Source: Dictyobacter vulcani (GTDB lineage: Bacteria > Chloroflexota > Ktedonobacteria > Ktedonobacterales > Ktedonobacteraceae). Taken from it: a stretch of 64,000 bases of DNA. The stretch lies in the NCBI RefSeq assembly GCF_008974265.1, contig NZ_BKZW01000001.1:124001-188000 (forward strand), in the 5' to 3' direction. The position numbers were made by a program, and so were the translations under genes. The notes under the pieces were generated by a model that was given only the letters and a program-made list of their open reading frames with translations, was not told the origin of the DNA and searched no databases. This document shows positions 29,101 to 37,018 of the stretch, one piece after another (the first letter of the stretch is position 1; every line of letters starts with the position of its first letter).

Positions 29101-30564
29101 CTGTCTGAAAGCGATCCCCGTCACCCGGAACTACAACAACAAGAGGCACAAATCCAGGCCATGCTCTGGCGTGAAATTGGCAATACCTGGACCTTTATGA
29201 GCGAGTATGAAACTGCCTATAGTTGTTATGAGCGCGGAAAAACAACCATGCTCGAGGCTGGTATTACTGATGGTGCGGCCTGGGCCTGCCTCCATCTACA
29301 GTATGGCGCACTCTTACGTTTAGAAGGTGATTATACTCAAGCCCGGCGATATCTTCAGGAAGCGTTAACAATGCTAGAAAGTATTGTTCATGCGCCGGAA
29401 CATACAAGAGATCTCTCGCTCACCCGCATCGAACGAGCCCTCACAGGCGATCCGCTTGAGGTTGGCTATGCCCATGAACGCCTGGGAATCGTGGCCGCGA
29501 GCCTGGGCGAAGTGAACAGTGCGATGGATCATCTCCATACTGCATTGAGTATCTATGAGCGTAGTGAGTTGATCTCAGAAATGGCGCGTGTGTGCGGAAA
29601 TCTGGGTGCAGTCAACATCGTCAAAGGCTCACATGATGAAGGTCGCATGTATATGCGTCGCGCACTAGCATTGGCTGAACGCGGTGGTGATCTCCCAAAT
29701 ATGACGTTTGTCACACATAATCTGGGCGACGTCGCTCAGCGCTCAGGTGCATTACAGGAGGCTGAAGCCTGGTATAAACAAAGTCTGGAACTGGCTGAAC
29801 GGATCAATGATCGAGAACATATCAGTTGGTGTTGTAACTCCCTGGCATCCGTACATACAGATCTGGGCAATTTACAAGCAGCCACCAACGACATACAATA
29901 CGCCCTTGTCACCAGCCGGGCTATCAGAAGTACGCGCTGTATACGCTTTGCCCTGGTTGGGCTTGCTGATCTGAGAATCACACAAGCCCTTGCTATGCGG
30001 CAGTTGCCAGAAAACCAGGAGAATGCGAAACGTCGCACACAACTATTGGCCCGTGCTAAAACTACCTTACAAAAATCCATCGCTTACGAGGGGATGGAAA
30101 TTGAAACTATTATCGATGCCAAGCATTCACTGGCCCTGGTGCATTTTTTACAGGGGGATCTGGATACCGCTCAGGAGATTGCGCAACAGACACTCAAGGA
30201 TGCCCAGGATTATGAGACGACACGTATTATCGAACGGGCTTATCGGCTGCTAGGTCGTATCTTCCACGCTCGTGGATGGTTGGGGCTGGCACTCACCTAC
30301 TTTGAGGAAGCACGCCAGATTTGTCAACAGCATGATCTACGACTCGACTATGCACGCACACTTGCTTGCTATGGTTCCCTCCTGTTACAGCAATATCGCC
30401 AGGCACATCCATTCCCTCAAGATACACAAAGTCATATCTATCAACAGGGAATGGACTATATCAGCGAAAGTCGTCAAATCTTTCAGGAATGTCATGCAGC
30501 GATTGATTTAGATGCAGTTGAACAGTCATTGAAAAAAGAGACAACTATCAAAGCCAGGCGTTGA
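26197..30564 (+). CDS. Giant BTAD/AAA/TPR transcriptional regulator with N-terminal Cys motif
   Basis: A 1455-residue regulator. Residues 1-50 hold a small Cys/aromatic module (CGKERCRKC then GHGPYWYAYW and YIGA) like the DUF6788-type module. Residues about 85-170 form an OmpR/SARP-type winged helix (LSREQVMDQLWPDLEIGIAA) followed by a BTAD region to about 335. A STAND/AAA ATPase follows with Walker A GEPGIGKTR near 432 and Walker B LLVLDDLHWADD near 565. From about 850 to the end are TPR-like helical repeats. Such proteins integrate a signal on the TPR/ATPase part to activate transcription, often of secondary-metabolite genes, but no cluster is nearby. The gene is unbroken despite its length. 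The start at 26197 has only a weak ribosome-binding site. Confidence 0.85.
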   Translation: MTGKVTYRQQFTRCGKERCRKCKEGSGHGPYWYAYWSENGRTVSKYIGATLPDAVKLEQASANMATSISSLSSPTATPALRVYVLGQFRIDRKNENEEWQTIDGRLWHRRRARSLLGCLLSSPNRRLSREQVMDQLWPDLEIGIAANRLNGAVHELRQMLEPDLTRPADSRLLRLERDVLGLAGHQDIWVDAEAFENLIKEADTSTDPVRIRQLQEEAAELYRGSYLLEELYSEWAAQRRDALHRGWVGLLLNLAQTQAEHEEYVSAIETLDRLRTADPTNETALQHLMMLLTQRDRRGEALQIYRQHETLLQRDYEGEPLPETTELYEKLRKGHVPTHYTQKIEPVAPVPEPQAAPSSPDVSFTRPTFQLGRHYQNPLIGREREFHTIRQVMDSVQKQTATATTQPSTEQHYPITATSLRTRHPHFILLRGEPGIGKTRLAEEISLEAYKDGWTVAWSRSYEQESSIPYHPWTDLLRTLFKSTSAFADLVKRRNETPTDTIIREWATSPLKLERLSALLPDLEIFRQSNSANMSAVPISHEQERLNLWEAALGLISGFSKQHPLLLVLDDLHWADDSSIDLLTYLIHHLQDQPVLLIGTCRDAELTPQHKLRSLIADLQREKAVVVVPVLPLTSTQIATLVAHVPQDLVESIQNQAAGNPFFAEELARYVDTTNKDTDQDLLLNPLPDYKLANSNGPAYRAHTSTIKTSNQPDNELNRPTVSLPEAIAAVLERRLDRLSPGCRQLLGKATVIGGSFELLQLLPMANDADEDTVLDLLDEALNAGLLIEEGTGAHITYHFWHPLIISHLYSRLSAARRAQLHRRAAEAIKNTSGTQPEKVAATIVYHLSKGGGDPETLAYYSEFAGNQAYSLAAYTEAQQYYSLVFQALSGNDFTMAAHIDIHAYIQQIIHKDIEQLRFDEPLHLCRILERIAECSIVLGNFVEGRQVYEYILLLRTSTRFQSYLTRDLSESDPRHPELQQQEAQIQAMLWREIGNTWTFMSEYETAYSCYERGKTTMLEAGITDGAAWACLHLQYGALLRLEGDYTQARRYLQEALTMLESIVHAPEHTRDLSLTRIERALTGDPLEVGYAHERLGIVAASLGEVNSAMDHLHTALSIYERSELISEMARVCGNLGAVNIVKGSHDEGRMYMRRALALAERGGDLPNMTFVTHNLGDVAQRSGALQEAEAWYKQSLELAERINDREHISWCCNSLASVHTDLGNLQAATNDIQYALVTSRAIRSTRCIRFALVGLADLRITQALAMRQLPENQENAKRRTQLLARAKTTLQKSIAYEGMEIETIIDAKHSLALVHFLQGDLDTAQEIAQQTLKDAQDYETTRIIERAYRLLGRIFHARGWLGLALTYFEEARQICQQHDLRLDYARTLACYGSLLLQQYRQAHPFPQDTQSHIYQQGMDYISESRQIFQECHAAIDLDAVEQSLKKETTIKARR

Positions 30565-30579
30565 CCTGAAGTACTAGTT

Positions 30580-30597
30580 CATGTTAAGCTTAACATG
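30580..30597. repeat. Perfect 18-bp palindrome downstream of the large regulator
   Basis: CATGTTAAG followed directly by CTTAACATG, 16 bp after the stop codon. There is no loop and only loosely T-rich sequence follows, so it may be either a weak terminator or a protein-binding site. Confidence 0.4.
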
Positions 30598-31035
30598 GAT
30601 CTTTTCCTGAAGAATCTTTTTCTTGAAATACTCATCTACTTAACTGAAAGGGGCTAGTGATAGACTATGGCAAAGGCGAAAGATAAACATCTGTTCGCTC
30701 GCTGTGGTTGCCGGCTATGCATTTTTGCACCCGAGCGACTCATCATCGCCCATAGCCTCACTATGCCCTTTTTCAGGTTGCAACGTCATGCATTACAGTA
30801 CATGATACATACAACCTGAAACGTGAATTCCTCGCATAGTTCGTTGACCGGTCAGGCCATGGGCACATCTCCTGCGTGTTCACATTGAGCCTGTTGCTGC
30901 CTGTCACTCCTCGTCTGTCATCAATAATGCTCGGGCTGAATACACAGAGTTGTGCCTGCTTTTTTATGCAAGACAGGTATACGGGATTCCCCCATGGGAT
31001 CCTACCTATTGATGACAGAAATGGAGCATTTCGAG
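30598..31035. other. Intergenic region upstream of the GNAT gene
   Basis: About 440 bp. A 50-codon frame at 30667-30819 (MAKAKDKHLF, with three Cys) lacks a close ribosome-binding site and is not annotated as a gene. No riboswitch motif was recognised. Confidence 0.4.
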
Positions 31036-31986
31036 ATGACAACAATTACGCTACCAGCAGGTTTACTCGCTCGCGAGGTCCATCTTGAGGACGCAAGCGC
31101 AATTACTGACCTTAATAAGCAAGCAGACATAGCTGAAACAGGTCAGAGTGATACTACCATTGAGGATGTCTATGAGCTCTGGGACAATGAACAGTTGGAT
31201 TTGGCCCGGGACGCATGTGCCATTACAAATGCCGGCGGAGATCTTATCGGCTATACCGGTGTTGCTGTTACTCTCCGAGGCGTTATGTTAGATGTCCATA
31301 CAAATGTGCATCCTACCTATCAGCATTTGCCCATTGCCCGGTATCTGCTGCAGTTCGCTGATGAACGCACGCGGGCTTTACTGGAATCCAATCCAGAAAC
31401 TCCACGCCGCCTCTACACCTGGGGGTTTACTCCCACAAAAACAGCTCTACTAGTTGGGCATGGCTTCACAATTGAGGAGAGTGACTATCGGATGGAAATC
31501 AAATTGGATAAAGAGCCAGAACCAAGCCAGGTCTTACCCGGTATTACCATTCGCCCGTTTGTACAGGGACAGGAGGAGCAAGCCGTCTATGCAGTGATTG
31601 CTGAAGCCTTTCCTGATATCGATGGCAAACCGTATCGACCTTATGATGATTGGTATCAAAATGTGTTTGTGAAAAGCACAAGCTTTGATCCAACCATGCT
31701 TTATGTTGCGGTAGCAGAGAATCAGATCATTGGTACAACATTGTGTCGTGTCTATCCAGAGAATGCCGAGGGCTTCATCTGGCAGGTTGCTATTCGCCGC
31801 TCCTGGCGCAAGCAAGGCATTGCTCAGCAGTTAATGCGCACAGTATTCGCTGCCTCGTATCAACGAGGAATGCAGCGTCTTCTGCTGGATGTGAATGCTA
31901 CAAATGCTACAGGTGCCCATCAACTCTACGCCAGTGTTGGCATGCACAAACATTCTCAGTTTGATAGTCTGGTAAAAGTTTTCTAG
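31036..31986 (+). CDS. Double GNAT-domain acetyltransferase
   Basis: Two tandem GCN5-related N-acetyltransferase domains, the mycothiol-synthase-like arrangement. The N-terminal one (residues 1-150, REVHLEDASAITDLNKQA) lacks a clear acetyl-CoA loop and is probably structural. The C-terminal one has WQVAIRRSWRKQGIAQQLM, the Q/RxxGxA acetyl-CoA-binding motif, followed by LLLDVNATNATGAHQLYASV as in active enzymes. The protein is about 316 residues from ATG 31036, which has GGAG 9 nt upstream; in-frame ATGs at 31012 and 31021 are possible. The acceptor substrate is unknown, and mycothiol synthesis cannot be claimed. Confidence 0.8.
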   Translation: MTTITLPAGLLAREVHLEDASAITDLNKQADIAETGQSDTTIEDVYELWDNEQLDLARDACAITNAGGDLIGYTGVAVTLRGVMLDVHTNVHPTYQHLPIARYLLQFADERTRALLESNPETPRRLYTWGFTPTKTALLVGHGFTIEESDYRMEIKLDKEPEPSQVLPGITIRPFVQGQEEQAVYAVIAEAFPDIDGKPYRPYDDWYQNVFVKSTSFDPTMLYVAVAENQIIGTTLCRVYPENAEGFIWQVAIRRSWRKQGIAQQLMRTVFAASYQRGMQRLLLDVNATNATGAHQLYASVGMHKHSQFDSLVKVF

Positions 31987-32002
31987 CCAGTCCTATACAA
32001 GT

Positions 32003-32044
32003 GAAAGGGATACATGCCGCTTATGCTGCGCATGTATCCCTTTC
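32003..32044. terminator. Terminator hairpin after the GNAT gene
   Basis: Exact 15-nt arms GAAAGGGATACATGC (32003-32017) and GCATGTATCCCTTTC (32030-32044), starting 17 bp after the stop codon. Confidence 0.75.
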
Positions 32045-32164
32045 AGCATTCAAAGAAAAATGTTGTATGATAAAAAGGAGCGCCGATGCTTCAATGAGGA
32101 ACATGCATCACTAAAGCACTTTGATTAAATTGCTTGTATAGCTGAAAGAAGGGCAACTCATTTT

Positions 32165-32851
32165 ATGTCAGAAGCTACGTCCGAACAACAAGCGGAACAG
32201 CGCCATCAGATAGAGTCTACCATTTCACGCCTCTTTGCTCCTGAAGACGCAGGTTTACAGGGCGCTTTACAGGCGGCCAGAGATGCTGGCCTCCCAGAAA
32301 TACAGATCAATCCGATCCAGGGCAAGCTATTACAGGTGCTTGCCACGGCCTGTCAGGCCCGCAAGATTTTAGAGATTGGTTCACTCGCTGGTTATAGTGG
32401 CATCTGGTTAGCACGTGCCTTGCCCACCGACGGTCACTTGATTACACTAGAAATCAATCCCGAGCATGCTGAAGTGGTACGCGCATCATTTGCCAATGCC
32501 GGCGTAGGTGACCGAACCGAGGTGCGTGTAGGCGCGGCCCTGGATCTTTTACCTACCCTTACCACTGAAGGACCCTTTGATCTTATTTTTATCGATGCGG
32601 ATAAAGCGTCGTATCCCCAGTATTTAGACTGGGCGATTAAACTCAGTCGCGCAGGGAGCATCATTATCGCTGATAACTGTGTGCGCGATGGCGTAGCGTT
32701 TCAACAAACAGCTACTATGGATGCCGATACTATTGGTCTGGTGCAATATAATCAGTTAACCCGAGAAGATCCACGTTTAACCACCATCGTGTTAGCCAAC
32801 GACAATGACTATACTGATGGTTTAAACATAGCAGTCGTTAAAGCTCATTAA
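32165..32851 (+). CDS. SAM-dependent O-methyltransferase (family 3)
   Basis: Class I methyltransferase of the catechol/caffeoyl-CoA type. ARKILEIGSLAGYSGIWLAR is motif I with the SAM-binding loop, LITLEINPEHAEVVR follows, and FDLIFIDADKASYPQYLDW carries the metal-binding Asp and Lys characteristic of the family. IIIADNCVRDG supplies the second metal-ligand Asp/Asn pair. Length 228 is typical. It is a free-standing gene flanked by terminator hairpins on both sides. The natural substrate (catechol, flavonoid-like or other diol) cannot be read from sequence. Confidence 0.88.
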   Translation: MSEATSEQQAEQRHQIESTISRLFAPEDAGLQGALQAARDAGLPEIQINPIQGKLLQVLATACQARKILEIGSLAGYSGIWLARALPTDGHLITLEINPEHAEVVRASFANAGVGDRTEVRVGAALDLLPTLTTEGPFDLIFIDADKASYPQYLDWAIKLSRAGSIIIADNCVRDGVAFQQTATMDADTIGLVQYNQLTREDPRLTTIVLANDNDYTDGLNIAVVKAH

Positions 32852-32860
32852 GCGCTGTCA

Positions 32861-32902
32861 GTTCCTCCATCAAAAATACATGTCATTCCTTGATGGAGGA
32901 AC
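32861..32902. terminator. Terminator hairpin between convergent genes
   Basis: GTTCCTCCATCAA (32861-32873) and TTGATGGAGGAAC (32890-32902) are exact complements between the methyltransferase stop and the anti-sigma gene stop. Confidence 0.75.
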
Positions 32903-32929
32903 TCCTCTGATAACTTTGAAACGCTGAAC

Positions 32930-34519
32930 TCAGTTAACGCTGAATTTATCCCACCCGATCAACTGCACTGGTTTTTTACCAGCAGGATTTTCTAACTCAG
33001 TCCGTGTGTTGGTATCCAGATCAATCGACCAGAGTTGGTATTCGTGAGCATTATTAGCTCCACCGACCAACAGGGTATGTCCGGTGGGCGAAAGTGCCAG
33101 GCTGTTATCACAAATAGCTCCTCGTGTTGTTCCACCATCACAAAGCGCCTGCACTTTACCATTCGCAATATTGCTAAAAAGCACCTGCGTCGAAGAGGTC
33201 TTCCTAATATCAAAGCCGCCAGTCATTTGATTCCAGCTTACATACATAATGGTCCAGACATTTGGTGCATCTTTTGTGTAGCCAATGGGAATACCATTCG
33301 ACTGCATCGGTAGATCGCTGCTAGCCGCAGTATCACTCTGGTGCTTGTATATGTCGGGGTGGGTCGCGTTCTTTTTGACATAATAAATGTCTTCAGAGAT
33401 TGGATCCATCCAAAACACTCTGGAAGCAGCCTCAAACACCACTTGCTGCTCAATACTTTGACTGTCATCCACATTGATCCGGCAAAGGGTATAGCCACGC
33501 ACATAATATAAGAAATGATTGCGATAAAAAGCCAGTTGATCCGCATATATTGACTGCGGCAACCTGATTGGTGGAATATTGTGCTGACTGGTGTTGATTT
33601 TCCAGAGCGCTCCATTGTCGGTACTCAAAAAAACTGCCTGATCATCGGTCGACCAGACCGCGTTTAAGCCACGACCGGTAAAATAATATTGCTCGCCAGA
33701 AAGGAAATTATAGGCTGTTTGCTGTAATTCTTTATCATAAGTATGATAGATTAAATTACTCCCCTCATGAGAGACACCATCGACAACCGTGGTATTTGAG
33801 GAAGTAAAAAGTGTGAACGATCTTTTCTGGATAGGGTCATAGTTTTCTACAACCAGGTTCTTACCGTCTCCTGAAGGATGGGTCATTACAACAGCAGACC
33901 AACCAGGCGTTTTGAGCAATTTTATTAACCGATGCTTGTTCTTCTTTATGGCTGCATTCTTGCCACCTGCTATCTGACCGGCAGAGGAATTTTGTGAGAC
34001 AGGTGAATAAACACCAGAATGTGAAAAAATGTAGAGTGAACCAATAACCACAACAGCTGCTACTGTCAGGATTAAGAAAAAGCTTGTATTCCATCGAGAA
34101 CGTGCAAGACTATTTATTTTTAGCGAGCTCAATACTGGTGTATCTGCATACACAGGCATATCATATGCTTCAGAAAGGGTTGGATGTGGTTCATCCTGTA
34201 AGGCGATCAGAATAGAGGCAGTCGTCGAGGGTACTACAGTCTCACCTTCAGTCAGAAAGTCTTGTAAGCCATAACGTTGCCGATCACGTAACCTACGGGC
34301 GTTCGTAACCGCCATCCGACATGTCTCACAGAAGAGCAAATGCTCATGCAACTGCTTAACCCGTGATCGGTTCCACAAAGCATCCACGGCACCAGAACGG
34401 CCTGGAAAAGACAGCGCCGCTAAGCTATCGATCTCATCGATGCTTTGAACACAACGAGCACTAAAAGAACATGGCGGGAGATTAGAATTATGTGGGTCAG
34501 GATACCTATCCTTCATCAT
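32930..34519 (-). CDS. Putative anti-sigma factor with zinc motif, TM helix and extracytoplasmic repeat domain
   Basis: The cytoplasmic N-terminus contains HLLFCETC, the Hx3CxxC zinc motif of ZAS-type anti-sigma domains. One membrane helix follows (FFLILTVAAVVVIGSLYIF, about residues 148-166), then about 360 residues of beta-strand repeats resembling a WD40/TolB-like propeller (e.g. GHTLLVGGANNAHEYQLWSI, VFWMDPISEDIYYVKK). The start codon overlaps the sigma factor stop in an ATGATGA arrangement, so the two are translationally coupled and the protein most likely holds that sigma factor inactive at the membrane. The external domain could sense an extracellular ligand or envelope state. Confidence 0.8.
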   Translation of the reverse strand: MMKDRYPDPHNSNLPPCSFSARCVQSIDEIDSLAALSFPGRSGAVDALWNRSRVKQLHEHLLFCETCRMAVTNARRLRDRQRYGLQDFLTEGETVVPSTTASILIALQDEPHPTLSEAYDMPVYADTPVLSSLKINSLARSRWNTSFFLILTVAAVVVIGSLYIFSHSGVYSPVSQNSSAGQIAGGKNAAIKKNKHRLIKLLKTPGWSAVVMTHPSGDGKNLVVENYDPIQKRSFTLFTSSNTTVVDGVSHEGSNLIYHTYDKELQQTAYNFLSGEQYYFTGRGLNAVWSTDDQAVFLSTDNGALWKINTSQHNIPPIRLPQSIYADQLAFYRNHFLYYVRGYTLCRINVDDSQSIEQQVVFEAASRVFWMDPISEDIYYVKKNATHPDIYKHQSDTAASSDLPMQSNGIPIGYTKDAPNVWTIMYVSWNQMTGGFDIRKTSSTQVLFSNIANGKVQALCDGGTTRGAICDNSLALSPTGHTLLVGGANNAHEYQLWSIDLDTNTRTELENPAGKKPVQLIGWDKFSVN

Positions 34520-35106
34520 CTTCCTTCCTGATCGAGACGGTTATAAATGCGTTGAAACGCCTGCCGCGCACGCGATAGTCGGCTACGTACAGCCGATAGC
34601 GAGTCTTGTAATGTTTCAGCAATCTCATTGTATGAATATCCTTCGGCATCTAATAACAAACACATAGCCGAGGATTCTGGTAACTGTGCCAGGGTACGGC
34701 GAACCAATTCCCGTTGCATCACCTGTTCTTCGAAATGCTCATCACTAACGAGGTAATCCTCGCCTTGTTGATCTTCAAAGATATGCTCATCATTTCCCGG
34801 TGGCGTTGCAAAAGGAACTATTTTGATATGTTTATGGCGTCTCCATTCACTACGAACCAGATTAAGTGCAATGCGATATAGCCAGGGAGCAAAGCGCAAA
34901 TCTTTGTCTTGCATGCGTGGCAAAGCACGATAGGCAGCCAGAAAAGTATCCTGGCAAAGATCTTGCGTGAGTTGGACATCCTGAGTCATACCGTAAAGCA
35001 TTCGTCTGATGCGCGGCTCATAAAGTTTTACGAGAGACTCAAAAGCATCAAGCGAGCCGTGACAGGCATCCTCTACAAGTTGAGTCTCATTTTCCACTAC
35101 ATTCAT
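34516..35106 (-). CDS. ECF-type RNA polymerase sigma factor
   Basis: Sigma-70 region 2 (AFESLVKLYEPRIRRMLYGM then LTQDLCQDTFLAAYRALPRM and FAPWLYRIALNLVRSEWRR) and region 4 (LAQLPESSAMCLLLDAEGYS then YNEIAETLQDSLSAVRSRL) are both present, with no region 3, which defines group 4/ECF. At 196 residues it has a somewhat long acidic linker (EHIFEDQQGEDYLVSDEHFE). It is transcribed with its presumed anti-sigma factor, overlapping by 4 bp. Start ATG 35106 has no strong ribosome-binding site. Confidence 0.92.
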   Translation of the reverse strand: MNVVENETQLVEDACHGSLDAFESLVKLYEPRIRRMLYGMTQDVQLTQDLCQDTFLAAYRALPRMQDKDLRFAPWLYRIALNLVRSEWRRHKHIKIVPFATPPGNDEHIFEDQQGEDYLVSDEHFEEQVMQRELVRRTLAQLPESSAMCLLLDAEGYSYNEIAETLQDSLSAVRSRLSRARQAFQRIYNRLDQEGR

Positions 35107-35500
35107 TTGGTTCTGGTATCCAATGAGAGTTCCTGAATCAGTTCTCTACAAAGAGTAATACAAAACATGCGGTTTTTGTCTCGCTCAGAAAGATTTTTTT
35201 ATTTGTATGACATTTTCTTTTAGTATGCGGTGTAGGTCACCATAAAACTATGAACTATTTCACATTTTGCTCTTGAATTAATAGTTTCTTGTTTTTTATC
35301 ATCCCATTCTGGACATAATTCTATACCTGCTATATCCATCTTATCAGCCACAACTCATAAAATTTCACACAAAATGGGTCGACCCAGACATACCTCGCTC
35401 TTAATATAATCGCTGCTTTCACGAAAGTGTGACAGAAAAAGGTTTTTGGGCTATCCAACTGATAATCTGGTACTTTGATACAGGATCCAAAACAAAAAAT
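35107..35500. other. Intergenic region without supported gene
   Basis: About 390 bp of A/T-rich sequence upstream of the sigma factor gene. The ORF at 35330-35515 has no ribosome-binding site and overlaps a terminator. I did not find an unambiguous promoter. Confidence 0.5.
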
Positions 35501-35535
35501 GCCCACCAGAGACATCTAAATAGTCTCTGGTGGGC
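35501..35535 (-). terminator. Strong rho-independent terminator of the 51-aa membrane protein gene
   Basis: Arms GCCCACCAGAGAC and GTCTCTGGTGGGC are exact complements with a 9-nt loop. On the minus strand they are followed by ATTTTTTGTTTT. Confidence 0.88.
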
Positions 35536-35548
35536 CGATCTTGCTCAG

Positions 35549-35704
35549 CTAGCGACCAGAAATGAGGTGGAGGACAAGAGCAAATCCAGCACCAGTCAGT
35601 AGAGTAATCAACATATACAGACGATAACGCAAATATCTTACTCGCTCATCAATAGCTATAGATTTTGCACCACTTGATCGTCGATTTTGATTTGGTCTTT
35701 GCAT
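35549..35704 (-). CDS. Small single-TM protein, 51 aa
   Basis: The frame begins MQRPNQNRRSSGAKSI, then IDERVRYLRYRLYMLITLLT, then GAGFALVLHLISGR. It has a basic, disordered N-terminus and one C-terminal membrane helix, so an N-in topology is expected. The gene is well equipped: AGGGGGAAGGACA Shine-Dalgarno directly upstream of ATG 35704, a promoter CTGACA-N16-TATAAT (35783 to 35756 on the minus strand), an AAGTAGG/CCTACTT hairpin in the 5' untranslated region (35728-35748) and a strong terminator 14 bp after the stop. This makes it a genuine monocistronic gene despite its size. Function unknown. Confidence 0.75.
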   Translation of the reverse strand: MQRPNQNRRSSGAKSIAIDERVRYLRYRLYMLITLLTGAGFALVLHLISGR

Positions 35705-35755
35705 TGTCCTTCCCCCTGATGTCCTAAAAGTAGGAGGGTGACCTACTTAAACTAC

Positions 35756-35783
35756 ATTATAATTTACATTATATACGTGTCAG
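35756..35783 (-). promoter_or_regulatory. Promoter of the small membrane protein gene
   Basis: On the minus strand CTGACA (35783-35778), a 16-bp spacer and TATAAT (35761-35756), about 50 bp upstream of the start codon. Confidence 0.6.
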
Positions 35784-35912
35784 TGAAAGGTTTCGTTGTA
35801 GTTAGTTTGAGTGTACACGATAAGGTCCTAAAATGCTATGGTATAGGACATAAATTTCTGGCAAATAGTAATATCGCGTTCACAATGGCTTATTATTAGT
35901 TACAGATATTTT

Positions 35913-36590
35913 TTAGTTCTGTGCACTGCGGGTTGAGATAGGTTCATCGCTAGCTAGTTCTGATTGGCCAGAGCAGGGAGAAATTTCTTTCTCAGTTGTA
36001 GTTGGTAGATAGATCCATTCATAATTCATTTCAAGCAACCGGCGAGCCTTAGTAAATTCGCGCACTTGCAAGACACGGAAAACTTGCTCACAGACAGCAA
36101 TGGCTTCAGCAGCAGACGCTCGTGCAATGGCGGTATATGCTCCAAGTACATCATGGCGCTTGGCGGCCCGGAAGGAAAGATGAACCTTTTCAAGGATCTC
36201 TGAACATTCTGCCTGGAGTTGCTCATTCCATTCTTGTTTCTCAACTAATGTAACTGCACGATTGAGGAAACGAGCGCAAACGTTCACCGCTTTATTGTAA
36301 TCAGCGTTGCGACAATCTAACAACGCATGCAGAATACGTTGTTCATCGGCTACATCTAGTGCCACGACCGAGAAAATACTGGCTTCGCCACCCATCTCTT
36401 GAATATCATTGGCCAGTTGGCGGAAAATCTTTTCAACCTCATCAGAATACGGCAACAGGTACACTGAGTTTTGCAGGGCATAGGCACCCAGATTCTGTAG
36501 CCGTCGCCAGACCCACACGCGTTTCTGTGAAGGCTCACTGGGTACTTTATAGGTTAGCTGTAACCAACGCATGACTCCATGCTCTTGCAT
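35913..36590 (-). CDS. ChrB N-terminal domain-like protein
   Basis: The N-terminal 110 residues match the ChrB regulatory domain pattern: MRWLQLTYKVPSEPSQKRVW, then WRRLQNLGAYALQNSVYLLP and FRQLANDIQEMGGEASIFSV. In ChrB-type proteins this part precedes a chromate-responsive region. Here the C-terminal half is a helical segment without the usual catalytic-like motifs, and no ChrA transporter gene is adjacent. Chromate resistance should therefore not be assumed; a general stress or metal-response role is possible. Start ATG 36590 has GGGAG 7 nt upstream; an internal ATG gives MRWLQ. Confidence 0.7.
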   Translation of the reverse strand: MQEHGVMRWLQLTYKVPSEPSQKRVWVWRRLQNLGAYALQNSVYLLPYSDEVEKIFRQLANDIQEMGGEASIFSVVALDVADEQRILHALLDCRNADYNKAVNVCARFLNRAVTLVEKQEWNEQLQAECSEILEKVHLSFRAAKRHDVLGAYTAIARASAAEAIAVCEQVFRVLQVREFTKARRLLEMNYEWIYLPTTTEKEISPCSGQSELASDEPISTRSAQN

Positions 36591-37018
36591 GTGTGCACTC
36601 CCACTAGAAAAAGAGATTTGGTTGTATCTATAGTTACTAATCGCTGCTATCGTACTCCAAAAAAAGCTCCTACGTCAAGTATAAGCGTCTGCTTATGCAC
36701 TCAATACCGTGAGAATAATGTTATACTTAGAATTGCCGGGGAAGAGGACAATTTAGTAGCAGAAAAGAGACGAGGCGGATACACTCTTTCTAAACCCTGC
36801 CTCGTTGCATATAATAGAAAAGGATAACTGAAAGCGTGTGTGTCACATCACCCGATGTATCTTTTGTCGACCAGTTGGATATCTATCCACAGGCAAAGAG
36901 CAAAAGTATATTGGACACGGACGTTGAAATCCGAACACCACCTGTTCTACAATGATGTAAATCAATGGTTGGTATGAATCTCCGGATAGCCCTTTTGTAT
37001 TGAGGAGGATACATTGGT
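36591..37018. other. Divergent intergenic region upstream of acs
   Basis: 428 bp between the ChrB-like gene and acs. It ends with TTGAGGAGGATACATTGGT, the strong acs ribosome-binding site. A TATAAT lies at 36810-36815 but lacks a good -35 partner. No small gene is supported. Confidence 0.5.

Noticed and set aside
30667..30819. 50-codon frame with three cysteines (MAKAKDKHLF start)
   Set aside because: The only purine-rich site is too far upstream; cannot be told from chance without comparison.
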